Below the pieces are notes generated by a model. It made no database searches and was not told the DNA's origin. It was given only the letters and a program-made list of their open reading frames with translations. Below are positions 28,895-38,535 of a DNA stretch of 64,000 nt, piece after piece (position 1 is the first letter of the stretch; every line of letters begins with the position of its first letter). The translations under genes and the position numbers were made by a program. The DNA is from Rhizobiaceae bacterium (lineage in GTDB: Bacteria > Pseudomonadota > Alphaproteobacteria > Rhizobiales > Rhizobiaceae): the NCBI GenBank assembly GCA_023953905.1, contig JAMLJA010000001.1:310001-374000 (forward strand). Reading direction: 5' to 3'.

Positions 28895-29821
28895 TCACGC
28901 TGCATTGGGTGCAGCCATACTCGCCGCAACAGGCTGGGCGCGAATGCCGATCATATGACATATGGCAACCGCGAGATCGGCGCGGTTCATCGTGTAGAAA
29001 TGAAAGTCTCCAACGCCGCGCTCCACCAGATCGAGCACCTGCTCGGCTGCGACCGCCGAAGCCACCAGTGCATGCGTCTGCGGATCGTTATCCAGCCCCT
29101 CGAAGCGCTCGGCCAACCAAGCGGGCACGTGCGTTCCACAGCGTGACGTGAAATTGGCGACCTGTTTGAAGTTGTGAACCGGCAGGACGCCGGGCACGAT
29201 CGGGATATAAATGCCAGCCCGCCGCGCACGCTCGACATACCGCTCGTAGACATCGTTGTCGAAGAAGAACTGGGTGATCGCCCGCGTCGCCCCATTGTCG
29301 ACCTTGCGCTTCAGCATATCGATGTCCGTGGCAAAATCGGGACTTTCGGGATGCTTTTCCGGATAGGCAGACACCGATATGTCAAAATCGCCGATGGCGC
29401 GCATTGCGGCAACGAGTTCCGCACCATTGGCGTATCCGTCCGGATGGGGCCGATATGCCGCCCCGACGCCTTCCGCCGGATCCCCGCGCAGCGCCACGAA
29501 ACGGCGCACACCCATGTCCGCAAATGCGCGAATGACGGCATCCACCTCACTTCGCGGAGCGTCGACGCAAGTCATGTGCGCCGTGGGTGTCAATGATGTC
29601 TCGTTCAGGATGCGGCGAACGGTGCGCTCCGTCCGTTCGCGTGTCGAGCCTCCCGCGCCGTAGGTGACCGAGACGAATTGCGGGGCAAGCGGTTCGAGCC
29701 GTTGCACCGTCTCCCAGAGTTTGCGTTCCATGTCATCGGTCTTCGGCGGGAAGAACTCAAATGAAACGCGAATTTTCTCGCCGATATCGGGGCGCCGTGA
29801 CAAACGGAACTGACTCATCAC
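28895..29821 (-). CDS. metF: Methylenetetrahydrofolate reductase MetF
   Basis: MetF reduces 5,10-methylene-THF to 5-methyl-THF with FAD and NAD(P)H, supplying methyl groups for methionine synthesis. The 308-residue protein has the N-terminal VSFEFFPPKTDDMERKLW (about 19-36, with the catalytic Glu in FEFFPPK), FVSVTYGAGGSTRERT, the FAD-binding FVALRGDP, and the ITQFFFDNDVYERY motif, all standard. Its ATG overlaps the stop of the upstream ArsR-methyltransferase gene by 4 bases, so regulator and enzyme are one transcript. Confidence 0.97.
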   Translation of the reverse strand: MMSQFRLSRRPDIGEKIRVSFEFFPPKTDDMERKLWETVQRLEPLAPQFVSVTYGAGGSTRERTERTVRRILNETSLTPTAHMTCVDAPRSEVDAVIRAFADMGVRRFVALRGDPAEGVGAAYRPHPDGYANGAELVAAMRAIGDFDISVSAYPEKHPESPDFATDIDMLKRKVDNGATRAITQFFFDNDVYERYVERARRAGIYIPIVPGVLPVHNFKQVANFTSRCGTHVPAWLAERFEGLDNDPQTHALVASAVAAEQVLDLVERGVGDFHFYTMNRADLAVAICHMIGIRAQPVAASMAAPNAA

Positions 29822-30831
29822 GCGATTTCCTTCTGCAATGCTTGGTCGGCCTGATCGGCCATGAGGATGCGGCGGTCGCGACCGACCCAGATCTTGACTG
29901 TCAGGCCGCCTTGCTGTGCCGTCGGCGCGATGTCGCGCGTTGTTTCAAGATCGACGCCCGCTTCCGCAAACCACTCGCCAATCTGGCGGTCCGAGATTCC
30001 GAGACGCTGATGCGCATGCTCATCGCGCAGCGCCTCAAGGGCGTGCGGCGCAAAATCCACGATCAGGAGACGGCCCGAAGGACGCAACAGGCGCGCAGCT
30101 TCGTGAATGGCGAGAGCCGGGTTGTCGAGGAAGTGGAGCACCTGGTGGATCGTGACCAGATCGAATGCATCGCGATCTACCGGCGGAGCATAGATGTCGC
30201 CCAACCGTATCTGCGCGTTTGCAACGCCTGCCCGATCCAGATTGGCACGCGCCACCGACAGCATCTCGCGTGACATGTCGATCCCGATGCCACGCCTGTA
30301 GAGGGGTGCGAACAACTCCAGGAGCCTCCCCGTACCCGTCCCCAGATCGAGCATCGCCTGGAAAGGCATGCGTCCCACAAGTTCAAGCATGGACGCTTCC
30401 ACCGCTGCATCCGATGCATGAAGCGACCGTATGTGATCCCAACTCGCCGCATTGTCGCTGAAATAAGCGAGTGCGCGCTCCTGCCGCCGCCGCTTGACGG
30501 AGGCCAGCCTCTCGAGATCGCGCTCGACCTGCGGATCGCTGCAACGAATGCGTCCGACCAGACCCTGCACGAATTCGCGCTCGGCATCCGCGTCAGTCAG
30601 CCGGAAGAACGCCCATGATCCTTCCTGATAGCGACCGATCAGGCCCGCTTCGAGAAGGAGCTTCAGATGTCGGGAAACACGTGGTTGCGACTGGTTCAGG
30701 ATCTCCGTCAGATCAGATACCGTCAGGTCCCCGCGCGCCAGCAAAGCCAGAATACGCAAGCGGCTGGATTCGGCGGCGGCCTTCAAGGTATCAACAAGGA
30801 CTTCGAGTTCAACGTCGGGTCTGGTAGCCAT
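29818..30831 (-). CDS. ArsR-family regulator fused to SAM-dependent methyltransferase domain
   Basis: This 337-residue two-domain protein has an N-terminal ArsR winged helix (about 8-90) with the recognition region SQPRVSRHLKLLLEAGLIGRYQEGSW. A class I methyltransferase-like domain (about 140-300) carries the SAM loop LDLGTGTGRLLELF and the acidic IGIDMSREML. The cysteine metal-binding motif of arsenic sensors is absent. Because it is coupled to metF, control of methionine or SAM-cycle genes is likely, with the second domain possibly sensing SAM or S-adenosylhomocysteine, as proposed for SahR-type regulators. The start MATRPDVELEV at 30831 is chosen. Longer starts would run over the palindrome at 30845. 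Confidence 0.85.
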   Translation of the reverse strand: MATRPDVELEVLVDTLKAAAESSRLRILALLARGDLTVSDLTEILNQSQPRVSRHLKLLLEAGLIGRYQEGSWAFFRLTDADAEREFVQGLVGRIRCSDPQVERDLERLASVKRRRQERALAYFSDNAASWDHIRSLHASDAAVEASMLELVGRMPFQAMLDLGTGTGRLLELFAPLYRRGIGIDMSREMLSVARANLDRAGVANAQIRLGDIYAPPVDRDAFDLVTIHQVLHFLDNPALAIHEAARLLRPSGRLLIVDFAPHALEALRDEHAHQRLGISDRQIGEWFAEAGVDLETTRDIAPTAQQGGLTVKIWVGRDRRILMADQADQALQKEIA

Positions 30832-30844
30832 AGCAGTTCCAACT

Positions 30845-30860
30845 AGATATAAACATATCT
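30845..30860. promoter_or_regulatory. Candidate operator of the ArsR-methyltransferase/metF operon
   Basis: AGATAT-AAAC-ATATCT is a perfect 6-base inverted repeat located 14 bases upstream of the ArsR-type start codon, in the gap divergent to trmO. ArsR-family proteins bind AT-rich palindromes of this size, so autoregulation is likely. Confidence 0.55.
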
Positions 30861-30936
30861 TTATGCGAGAATTTCTTTCCATGCAATCCGCGATGTCGCC
30901 GAACGGCTGGAAAATGTCGCTGCGATCGGAGACACC

Positions 30937-31437
30937 ATGCGTCTGACGGAACAACGCGAGGGCGAAATCGCTCTACCCTTCGACCCCGGCGCAGACCTTT
31001 CCGAGTCGGTGTGCTTCATCGGGCGGGTAAAGTCGCCATGGCAGACACGCGCGGAGTGCCCGAAAAACATGGCGGCGGCGCGGGAGACGGGTCAGACAGC
31101 GGCAGTCGAGATCGACGCGCCCTACCGTCAGGGTTTGATTGGCCTTCAGGGGGTCAGCCATATCATTCTCCTGTCCTGGTTCGATCGTTCTCAACGGAAT
31201 CTGATTGTTCAGAAACCGCGACATGCAACGGAACCAAAAGGCGTTTTCGCGTTGCGATCACCCGTCAGGCCCAATCCGATCGGCTTGCATGTTTCAGTCG
31301 TGACGGCTTTGGATGTTGAGGCGGGACGCATCGAAATCGACGCCATCGATCTGCTCGACGGCACGCCGATCATCGATGTGAAGCCCTATTTCGCTTCGAT
31401 TGATGCATTTCCTGGGGCGGTTCGGTCCTCGACATGA
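30937..31437 (+). CDS. trmO: tRNA (N6-threonylcarbamoyladenosine(37)-N6)-methyltransferase TrmO-like
   Basis: TrmO (YaeB, TsaA-like, UPF0066) methylates t6A37 of some tRNAs to m6t6A using SAM. The 166-residue protein contains the diagnostic VFALRSPVRPNPIGLHV and LLDGTPIIDVKPY blocks and the N-terminal FIGRVKSPW. It lacks the C-terminal extension of E. coli TrmO, a common short form. It is translated with the next gene by a 4-base ATGA overlap and is divergent from the ArsR-methyltransferase gene. The family call is firm; the tRNA target is inferred. Confidence 0.88.
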   Translation: MRLTEQREGEIALPFDPGADLSESVCFIGRVKSPWQTRAECPKNMAAARETGQTAAVEIDAPYRQGLIGLQGVSHIILLSWFDRSQRNLIVQKPRHATEPKGVFALRSPVRPNPIGLHVSVVTALDVEAGRIEIDAIDLLDGTPIIDVKPYFASIDAFPGAVRSST

Positions 31438-31748
31438 TCGCCTCCACCGAACGCCGGCGCGCGATCGACAAGGCGCTCACCCTGCTGATCCCCATGGCGC
31501 CCTACATCGACGCCGAGCAGATCAGGCAGGATGCCGGCGCGCGCCATATGAAGACGCTCCCGCCGAGCATTGCGGTATGGCTGGCGACAGTCGCCCATGT
31601 CCGCCATCAGCATACCGACTATGACAGCCTGATGGACGAGGGGTACGACCGCGACGCCGCCAGATTCTTCGTGCTGGATGACGTCAACGCTGTGCTGACA
31701 ACATGGCGGGCGACCCGGTTGCTCGATCCCGATGACAGTGAAGAGTAG
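31434..31748 (+). CDS. DUF2293-type protein
   Basis: This 104-residue protein matches the DUF2293 pattern: a helical N-terminus, then VWLATVAHVRHQHTDYDSLM (about 45-64), and a C-terminal DAARFFVLDDVNAVLTTWR. The His-x-x-Thr-x-Tyr and Ala-Arg-x-x-Val features recur in this family of small alphaproteobacterial and fungal proteins. Function is not known. It overlaps trmO by 4 bases, which suggests a shared transcript. Confidence 0.75.
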   Translation: MIASTERRRAIDKALTLLIPMAPYIDAEQIRQDAGARHMKTLPPSIAVWLATVAHVRHQHTDYDSLMDEGYDRDAARFFVLDDVNAVLTTWRATRLLDPDDSEE

Positions 31749-31750
31749 CG

Positions 31751-32368
31751 CTACGGTCTGTAGATCCACTGCTCCGGCACGCGAACCGAGACCTTTTCGC
31801 CCGCGTGAATTGTACCTGGCTTCTCGACCCATGCGACGAGACCCCGCAAGCGCCTGGCCTCCTTCGCAAAGAGCAGCGCGCCAGCCTGAGCATCCGACAT
31901 TCCGGCATTCTGGGCGAGAGAACGGCCCGCAATTGCGCAGGGCGCATTCTGGCGGTCGACCTTCAGAGTGACCCCACCCTCGAAGAACAGCAACGTGGCG
32001 GATGGCAACATAGACAGAGTTGAAACGCCATCGATGACGAGGTTTGCGCCGATCCATTCGGGCCTGACTTCGGTGATGCCCATGCGAGATGCGACCGTCG
32101 CCAGTTCGTCAGGAGCCACCAAGGAAACCTGACGTTCGTTGCGCATCTCCGTACCTCGCGGATACCAGGGTTCGCGTCCGCCCGAACGTCGTGTAATGCC
32201 GGCATGGAAGTCGCCGTCAATTCCCTCGAAGCCGAGCCTGAGTGCCTCCGTCTGGCGGGTCTCAAAGTGATTGGAGGCCGCGATCAGCAGGCCTGCAACC
32301 TTGCCCTCCAGCTTACGACCCGGAACGACCTCGATTTCGGATTGCAGCAGTTGCAACTGAACAGACAT
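31751..32368 (-). CDS. MOSC-domain protein
   Basis: This 205-residue protein carries a MOSC (molybdenum cofactor sulfurase C-terminal) domain. The conserved cysteine is in NAPCAIAGR (about residue 146), preceded by EWIGANLVIDG and followed by AKEARRLRGLVAWV. MOSC proteins bind or transfer Mo-cofactor-linked groups or act on reduced N-hydroxyl compounds; this member is uncharacterised. The start MSVQLQL (32368) is used instead of one 24 bases earlier. It is convergent with the DUF2293 gene with a 2-base gap. Confidence 0.85.
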   Translation of the reverse strand: MSVQLQLLQSEIEVVPGRKLEGKVAGLLIAASNHFETRQTEALRLGFEGIDGDFHAGITRRSGGREPWYPRGTEMRNERQVSLVAPDELATVASRMGITEVRPEWIGANLVIDGVSTLSMLPSATLLFFEGGVTLKVDRQNAPCAIAGRSLAQNAGMSDAQAGALLFAKEARRLRGLVAWVEKPGTIHAGEKVSVRVPEQWIYRP

Positions 32369-32464
32369 TGAATACCCTCGATTGCGCCACACGCTAGCGA
32401 TGCACTGCGCGGCCTTCCAGTCAAAAGCAATGATCGTTGTATCAGCTACATAGATCGAGGACGC

Positions 32465-33586
32465 TCAGAGCTTCTTGAGAAGCGCCGCTCCGATGGAATA
32501 GCCCGCGCCAAATGCGCAAAACAGCCCATAATCCCCGGCTGAAAGATCCCTCCGATTCTCCTCAAGCGCAATAATTGCGCCGGCGGCGGCGGTATTGCCC
32601 AGGCGATCAAGCACCATGGGCGCACGATCGTGGTCGGCCTCATGGCCGAGTGAGAGCTTCAGAATCATCGCATTCATGCGGGCATTGGCCTGATGCAGCC
32701 AGAACCGGCGCATCTGGGCGGGCGTCAAATCCTGACGCGCCAGAAAATCGGTGATGAAGCGATGGGCTGCAACGGTGACTTCCTTGAAGACCTTGTTGCC
32801 AACCTGCGTGATCATGTTTCCTTCCATGTCGACGACGGAAACGTCTTCCTGTCCGGCCCGCACGAGAAAACCGAAATTGGTCCGGATATTGTTGGAAAAC
32901 TGGGTCCAGGTGTCACTCGCCAGAATTTCGAACGCTCCCTTAGGCTTGGGGCCCTCCTCCATTGCTTCCACCAGCACGGAAGCCGACGCATCGCCAAAGA
33001 TGAAGTGGGTTTGCCTGTCACGAAAGTTCAGCTGACCGGTTATGATCTCCGGCGACACAACAAGCACACGGCGGTGCCCGCCCGCGCGAACGAGATTGTA
33101 CGCGATATGAATCGCGGCTCCAGCCGAGGAACACCCGAGATTCATGTCGAATGCGGCACCCCTGGTACCCAGTGCGTTCTGGATCTCGATGGCGATGGCC
33201 GGATAAGGTCGCTGTTGATGGGATGAGGCGCAGATAACCAGATCTACGTCGGCCGCCTCCCGCCCAGCATCTGCCAGTGCCTTGCGCGCCGATGCGACGC
33301 CGAACTCTGCCATGACGGAAAGCTGGTCATTCGGGCGGGGCGCGATGCGCGGCGTCATGCGTTCTGGGTCCAGAATGCCGTCCCGCACGAGAACGTGACG
33401 ATTTCTGACACCCGAGGCATAGACGATGAAGTCGCTGTCCGACTTTTGCAGGAGAGCTTCGCCATTGAGACAGCGTTTGGCGTTTTCCCGATCGACCCAA
33501 ACATTGAAGCTGCCCACCAGCTCTTCATTGCTGATCGAGGCTTCAGGGATTTCTACCCCGACGCCACTGAGAACTACACGCTTCAT
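32465..33586 (-). CDS. 3-oxoacyl-ACP synthase III-like condensing enzyme (KAS III family)
   Basis: This 373-residue thiolase-fold enzyme has the KAS III triad Cys152 (MNLGCSSAGAAIH), His in FWLHQANARM, and Asn in RLGNTAAAG. It is about 55 residues longer than canonical FabH (near 317). An insertion-like N-terminal stretch (about 25-70) precedes the core and includes FNVWVDRENAKRC. It is therefore a FabH paralog of the longer beta-ketoacyl synthase III type rather than the housekeeping enzyme. The acyl substrate is unknown. No fatty-acid gene lies beside it. Confidence 0.85.
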   Translation of the reverse strand: MKRVVLSGVGVEIPEASISNEELVGSFNVWVDRENAKRCLNGEALLQKSDSDFIVYASGVRNRHVLVRDGILDPERMTPRIAPRPNDQLSVMAEFGVASARKALADAGREAADVDLVICASSHQQRPYPAIAIEIQNALGTRGAAFDMNLGCSSAGAAIHIAYNLVRAGGHRRVLVVSPEIITGQLNFRDRQTHFIFGDASASVLVEAMEEGPKPKGAFEILASDTWTQFSNNIRTNFGFLVRAGQEDVSVVDMEGNMITQVGNKVFKEVTVAAHRFITDFLARQDLTPAQMRRFWLHQANARMNAMILKLSLGHEADHDRAPMVLDRLGNTAAAGAIIALEENRRDLSAGDYGLFCAFGAGYSIGAALLKKL

Positions 33587-33729
33587 GCCGGCCCGATTCC
33601 GCACGATCGTCTCCCCTATTCAGGAAACGCCGCCCCTCATGGTTGCTTGACTGAAGCCTTTAGGCCCGGCAGCGGCCTATTGGGAAGGGCCCCCTGCATC
33701 ACGACATGTTTCGCGTTGATGCAAAACCC

Positions 33730-34065
33730 TCACCAGGCGCAGATCTGGGTGCTGGTTTCTGTGTTGTCCCAGCAGGCGCGATCGCGGCGGCTTCGAATGT
33801 ACTCGCCGGGCAATGAGACGCTTCCGCTCCCGAAATCCGCAAAGCCATAGGCGCGTCCGCTTCGGTAAACCTCGATCACATAGGCGGGTCGTCCAGGGGC
33901 CTGAATCCGGAAACTGCCCGCCCTGTCGAGCCCGCGGAAATCGCATGCATAATAGCCGTCGTCCGTTGTGAAGCACTGCGCGGGTTTGGCGACAGCTCCG
34001 GACACGAGCAGGCCTCCAAATGCCATCGACAGTCCGAACACGATACGAGCATTCGCGATACCCAT
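33730..34065 (-). CDS. Small secreted cysteine-containing protein of unknown function
   Basis: This 111-residue exported protein has a signal peptide at about 1-26 (MGIANARIVFGLSMAFGGLL, ending in VAKPAQ). The mature part has four cysteines (CFTTDDGYYACDF, RACWDN and STQICAW), which could form two disulfides. The start at 34065 follows GGGAGAGG; an earlier start adds ten charged residues. It is possibly periplasmic. No family is recognised. Confidence 0.75.
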   Translation of the reverse strand: MGIANARIVFGLSMAFGGLLVSGAVAKPAQCFTTDDGYYACDFRGLDRAGSFRIQAPGRPAYVIEVYRSGRAYGFADFGSGSVSLPGEYIRSRRDRACWDNTETSTQICAW

Positions 34066-34184
34066 TGCGCCTCTCCCTTGGGTCGACCTCTGCATCCTCG
34101 TGTCACATCAGCCCGCCCGTCAAGACGGATGTTGAGTGAAGACGTGTCAGACCAGATAGGATTGAGCCGTTCCTGAGCCACAAA

Positions 34185-34223
34185 CAAAAATGGCGCGCGG
34201 CATTTTCCAATGCGACGCGCCAT
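34185..34223 (-). terminator. Intrinsic terminator of ettA
   Basis: On the minus strand a hairpin with outer stem ATGGCGCG/CGCGCCAT and inner stem GCATT/AATGC is followed by TTTTTGTTTG. It lies 19 bases beyond the ettA stop. Confidence 0.85.
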
Positions 34224-34241
34224 GGAAGGGTCTCCGCGAAC

Positions 34242-35891
<1,650 letters not shown>

Positions 35892-35952
35892 GCGCGCTGA
35901 CCCTGTATTCTATCTTCGATGAACGGAGGTTGGGCGCTATGTAGGCGAGGAT

Positions 35953-35979
35953 GGCGCAAACGGCAATCGCTTTTGCGCC
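35953..35979 (-). terminator. Hairpin downstream of mntH
   Basis: The inverted repeat GGCGCAAA...TTTGCGCC (10-base loop region) lies in the 124-base gap between mntH and ettA. A smaller hairpin (TCGACT-TTC-AGTCGA) lies at 35998-36012, next to the mntH stop. Neither has a clear T-run. Confidence 0.4.
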
Positions 35980-36015
35980 AATCTGTCTTGGCAGAGGTCG
36001 ACTTTCAGTCGAAAA

Positions 36016-37353
36016 CTAGCCCAGAAACGTATCGTAGAGCAGCTTCACGTTCAGCACGACAATGATGCCGGCAACGACCCATGCAACGGCCGCGGTCCAC
36101 CGCGAAATCACGAAAGCACCCATTTTCTTTCGATCAGAAACAAACATAACCAGCGGGATGACCGCAAACGGCAGCTGCATCGACAGGATGACCTGACTGA
36201 GCAGCAAAAGCTCCGCCGTGCCCTTCTCTCCATAGAGATATGTGACGATGATCACCGGAACGATCGCCAGACCGCGCGTCAGCAGACGCCGCGCCCAGTG
36301 AGGCAGCCGAAGACGCAGGAATCCCTCCATGACGATCTGGCCGGCGAGGGTTGCCGTGACCGTCGAGTTGAGCCCCGACGCCAGCAGCGCGACGGCAAAC
36401 AGGGTCGACGCGATGCCGAAGCCCAGCAATGGCGACAAAAGCTCGTGCGCCTGCTCGATCTCGGCAATGTCTGTGCGACCGCTGGCATGGAATACGGAGG
36501 CTGCAAGTATCAGGATCGCCGCATTGACGAAAAGTGCGAGCATCAATGCGATTGTGCTGTCGGCAGTTGCCCAGCGGATCGCCTCGCGCTTGCCCTTGTC
36601 GGTGCGCTCATAGGCGCGCGTCTGCACGATAGACGAATGTAGATAGAGATTATGCGGCATGACCGTCGCGCCGATGATGCCTATGGCGATATAAAGCATA
36701 GCCGGGTTGGTGACGACTTCTGTCGATGGCAGGAAGCCTGAAAGCACGGCCGCGATAGGCGGTGCCGCCGCAATGATCTGGATCAGGAAGCAACCCGCAA
36801 TGACGATCAGGAGCGAGACGACAAAGGCCTCCAGATAGCGAAAGCCCTTCTTCATCAGGTAAAGAAGAAGAAACGCGTCGAGCGCTGCAATCATCGCGCC
36901 AGCAATAAGCGGAATGCCAAACAGCAGGTTCAGCGCGATCGCGGTGCCGATCACCTCCGCCAGGTCACACGCTATGATGGCCAGTTCACAGGCAACCCAG
37001 AGCGAAAGATTGATCGGACGCGGATAGTGGTCGCGGCAAGCCTGCGCAAGATCCCGCCCTGTTGCGATACCAAGGCGTGCAGCAAGCGATTGCAGCAATA
37101 TCGCCATCAGGTTCGACAGAAGGATGACCGTCAGCAGCGTGTATCCGAACTGCGATCCCCCGGCGAGATCAGTCGCCCAGTTGCCCGGGTCCATATATCC
37201 GACCGACACCATGTAACCCGGTCCGGCAAACGCGAAGAAGCGACGCAGCCACAATCCACCACTTGGGATGGCCACGCTGGCGTTGACTTCCGGCAGGCTC
37301 CTCTGCGCCTCGTTGTCGGATACGGCGTAACGCCACCCAGTCGTTTCACTCAT
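36016..37353 (-). CDS. mntH: Nramp-type manganese/divalent metal:proton symporter MntH
   Basis: This 445-residue Nramp transporter imports Mn2+ (and Fe2+) with protons across the inner membrane. The metal-site motif [12 protein letters not shown] lies in the first transmembrane helix (about 50-61). The matching helix-6 motif [10 protein letters not shown] lies at about 230-240. Eleven hydrophobic segments are visible. The start MSETTGWRY at 37353 is preferred; an upstream in-frame ATG adds 23 cysteine-rich residues. A candidate metal-regulator site is at 37414-37435. Confidence 0.93.
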   Translation of the reverse strand: MSETTGWRYAVSDNEAQRSLPEVNASVAIPSGGLWLRRFFAFAGPGYMVSVGYMDPGNWATDLAGGSQFGYTLLTVILLSNLMAILLQSLAARLGIATGRDLAQACRDHYPRPINLSLWVACELAIIACDLAEVIGTAIALNLLFGIPLIAGAMIAALDAFLLLYLMKKGFRYLEAFVVSLLIVIAGCFLIQIIAAAPPIAAVLSGFLPSTEVVTNPAMLYIAIGIIGATVMPHNLYLHSSIVQTRAYERTDKGKREAIRWATADSTIALMLALFVNAAILILAASVFHASGRTDIAEIEQAHELLSPLLGFGIASTLFAVALLASGLNSTVTATLAGQIVMEGFLRLRLPHWARRLLTRGLAIVPVIIVTYLYGEKGTAELLLLSQVILSMQLPFAVIPLVMFVSDRKKMGAFVISRWTAAVAWVVAGIIVVLNVKLLYDTFLG

Positions 37354-37413
37354 GTTTAGGCAGGCTCTTGGCTTGAAGCAGGACGATATCGGACAAATAC
37401 GCCCAGATCTCCA

Positions 37414-37435
37414 AATATGCAACAGGCTATATTTC
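37414..37435. promoter_or_regulatory. Candidate metal-regulator operator upstream of mntH
   Basis: AAATAT-N10-ATATTT forms an AT-rich imperfect palindrome about 60 bases upstream of the mntH start. Alphaproteobacterial mntH genes are usually repressed by Mur or MntR; this site is a candidate only, because the inner bases do not match a known consensus well. Confidence 0.35.
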
Positions 37436-37523
37436 TTAGACCATGCTTTTCAATTAGCCCCATTTGGAGGCAAGGCTTGACGTTGCAGTCCGCACTCGAT
37501 CTGGTCCGCGGCAGGAGAAAGCC

Positions 37524-38459
37524 ATGTCATTTTCCGACACGATCACTCTCAACTCGCCCACCGGCGCGGTTCTGAGCGTCAATTTCAGGCTTGCGGAAAC
37601 GAGTCCGCGCGGCGTCTTACAGATCAATCACGGGCTGGCCGAACATTCGGCGCGATACGCCCGTTTTGCCGAATTTCTGGGCGCCCACGGCTTTCACAGC
37701 TATGCGCATGATCACCGCGGACATGGTTTCACAAAGGCGCCCGATGCCCCTCTGGGTCGGTTCTCTGAGCAAGACGGCGCGGGAAAGGTGATTGCCGACA
37801 CCCATGCCGTGCACGGCCATATCGCCGCCCGCCACCCCGGCTTGCCGGTCATTGTCTTCGGACATTCAATGGGGGGTTTGATCGCCGCCAATTATGTGAG
37901 GTGCCACCCCGAACATGTGTGCGGTGCCGCAATCTGGAACGCAAATTTCTCGGCGGGCATGCTCGGACGTCTTGCCCGGGCAATCCTGGCCTGGGAGGCC
38001 TTCAGGATGGGTTCTGACGTCCCGTCACGAATGCTTCCACGCCTGACTTTCCAGGCATGGGGTGAGAGCATCGCCGTGCCACGTACGACGGCGGACTGGC
38101 TCTCACATGATGCTTCAGAAGTCGACGCCTATATCGACGACCCGTTGTGCGGATGGGCACCAAGCATATCCATGTGGCGAGATGTTTTCGATCTCATCTT
38201 TGCCGGAGCAGTCATCCGCAAGTACCAGACGGTCCCGCGTGACATCCCCATCAATCTTGTTGGGGGCGCAGAGGACCCCGCAACAGATGGTGGCAAGGCC
38301 GTGGCTCGGTTTGCACAGAATCTTCGACAAGCCGGCTTTTCGAATCTCGTTTCAAGGATTTATCCGGAGACCCGCCACGAATCCCTCAACGAGTTGAATC
38401 GAAACATCATCATGCAGGATCTGGTGAACTGGCTGGACCTTGTGATTCCAGCGCGCTGA
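37524..38459 (+). CDS. Alpha/beta hydrolase (monoacylglycerol lipase/lysophospholipase-like)
   Basis: This 311-residue alpha/beta-hydrolase of the Hydrolase_4 type has no signal peptide. The oxyanion region is NHGLAEHSARY and the nucleophile elbow is GHSMGG (Ser about residue 114). The acid is probably Asp in GGAEDPATDGG and the histidine in ETRHESLNE, completing a catalytic triad. The family includes PldB-like lysophospholipases and monoacylglycerol lipases. The start at 37524 has AGGAGAAA at 5-8 bases. It is followed after 76 bases by the CaiB-type gene; co-transcription is possible. Confidence 0.88.
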   Translation: MSFSDTITLNSPTGAVLSVNFRLAETSPRGVLQINHGLAEHSARYARFAEFLGAHGFHSYAHDHRGHGFTKAPDAPLGRFSEQDGAGKVIADTHAVHGHIAARHPGLPVIVFGHSMGGLIAANYVRCHPEHVCGAAIWNANFSAGMLGRLARAILAWEAFRMGSDVPSRMLPRLTFQAWGESIAVPRTTADWLSHDASEVDAYIDDPLCGWAPSISMWRDVFDLIFAGAVIRKYQTVPRDIPINLVGGAEDPATDGGKAVARFAQNLRQAGFSNLVSRIYPETRHESLNELNRNIIMQDLVNWLDLVIPAR

Positions 38460-38535
38460 CGCGCGCGTTTTGGCGACATTCACGTGACATGACCGCAGGT
38501 CATTGCTAGAGCCGGACCAAAAGAGCAGGAGTTCC

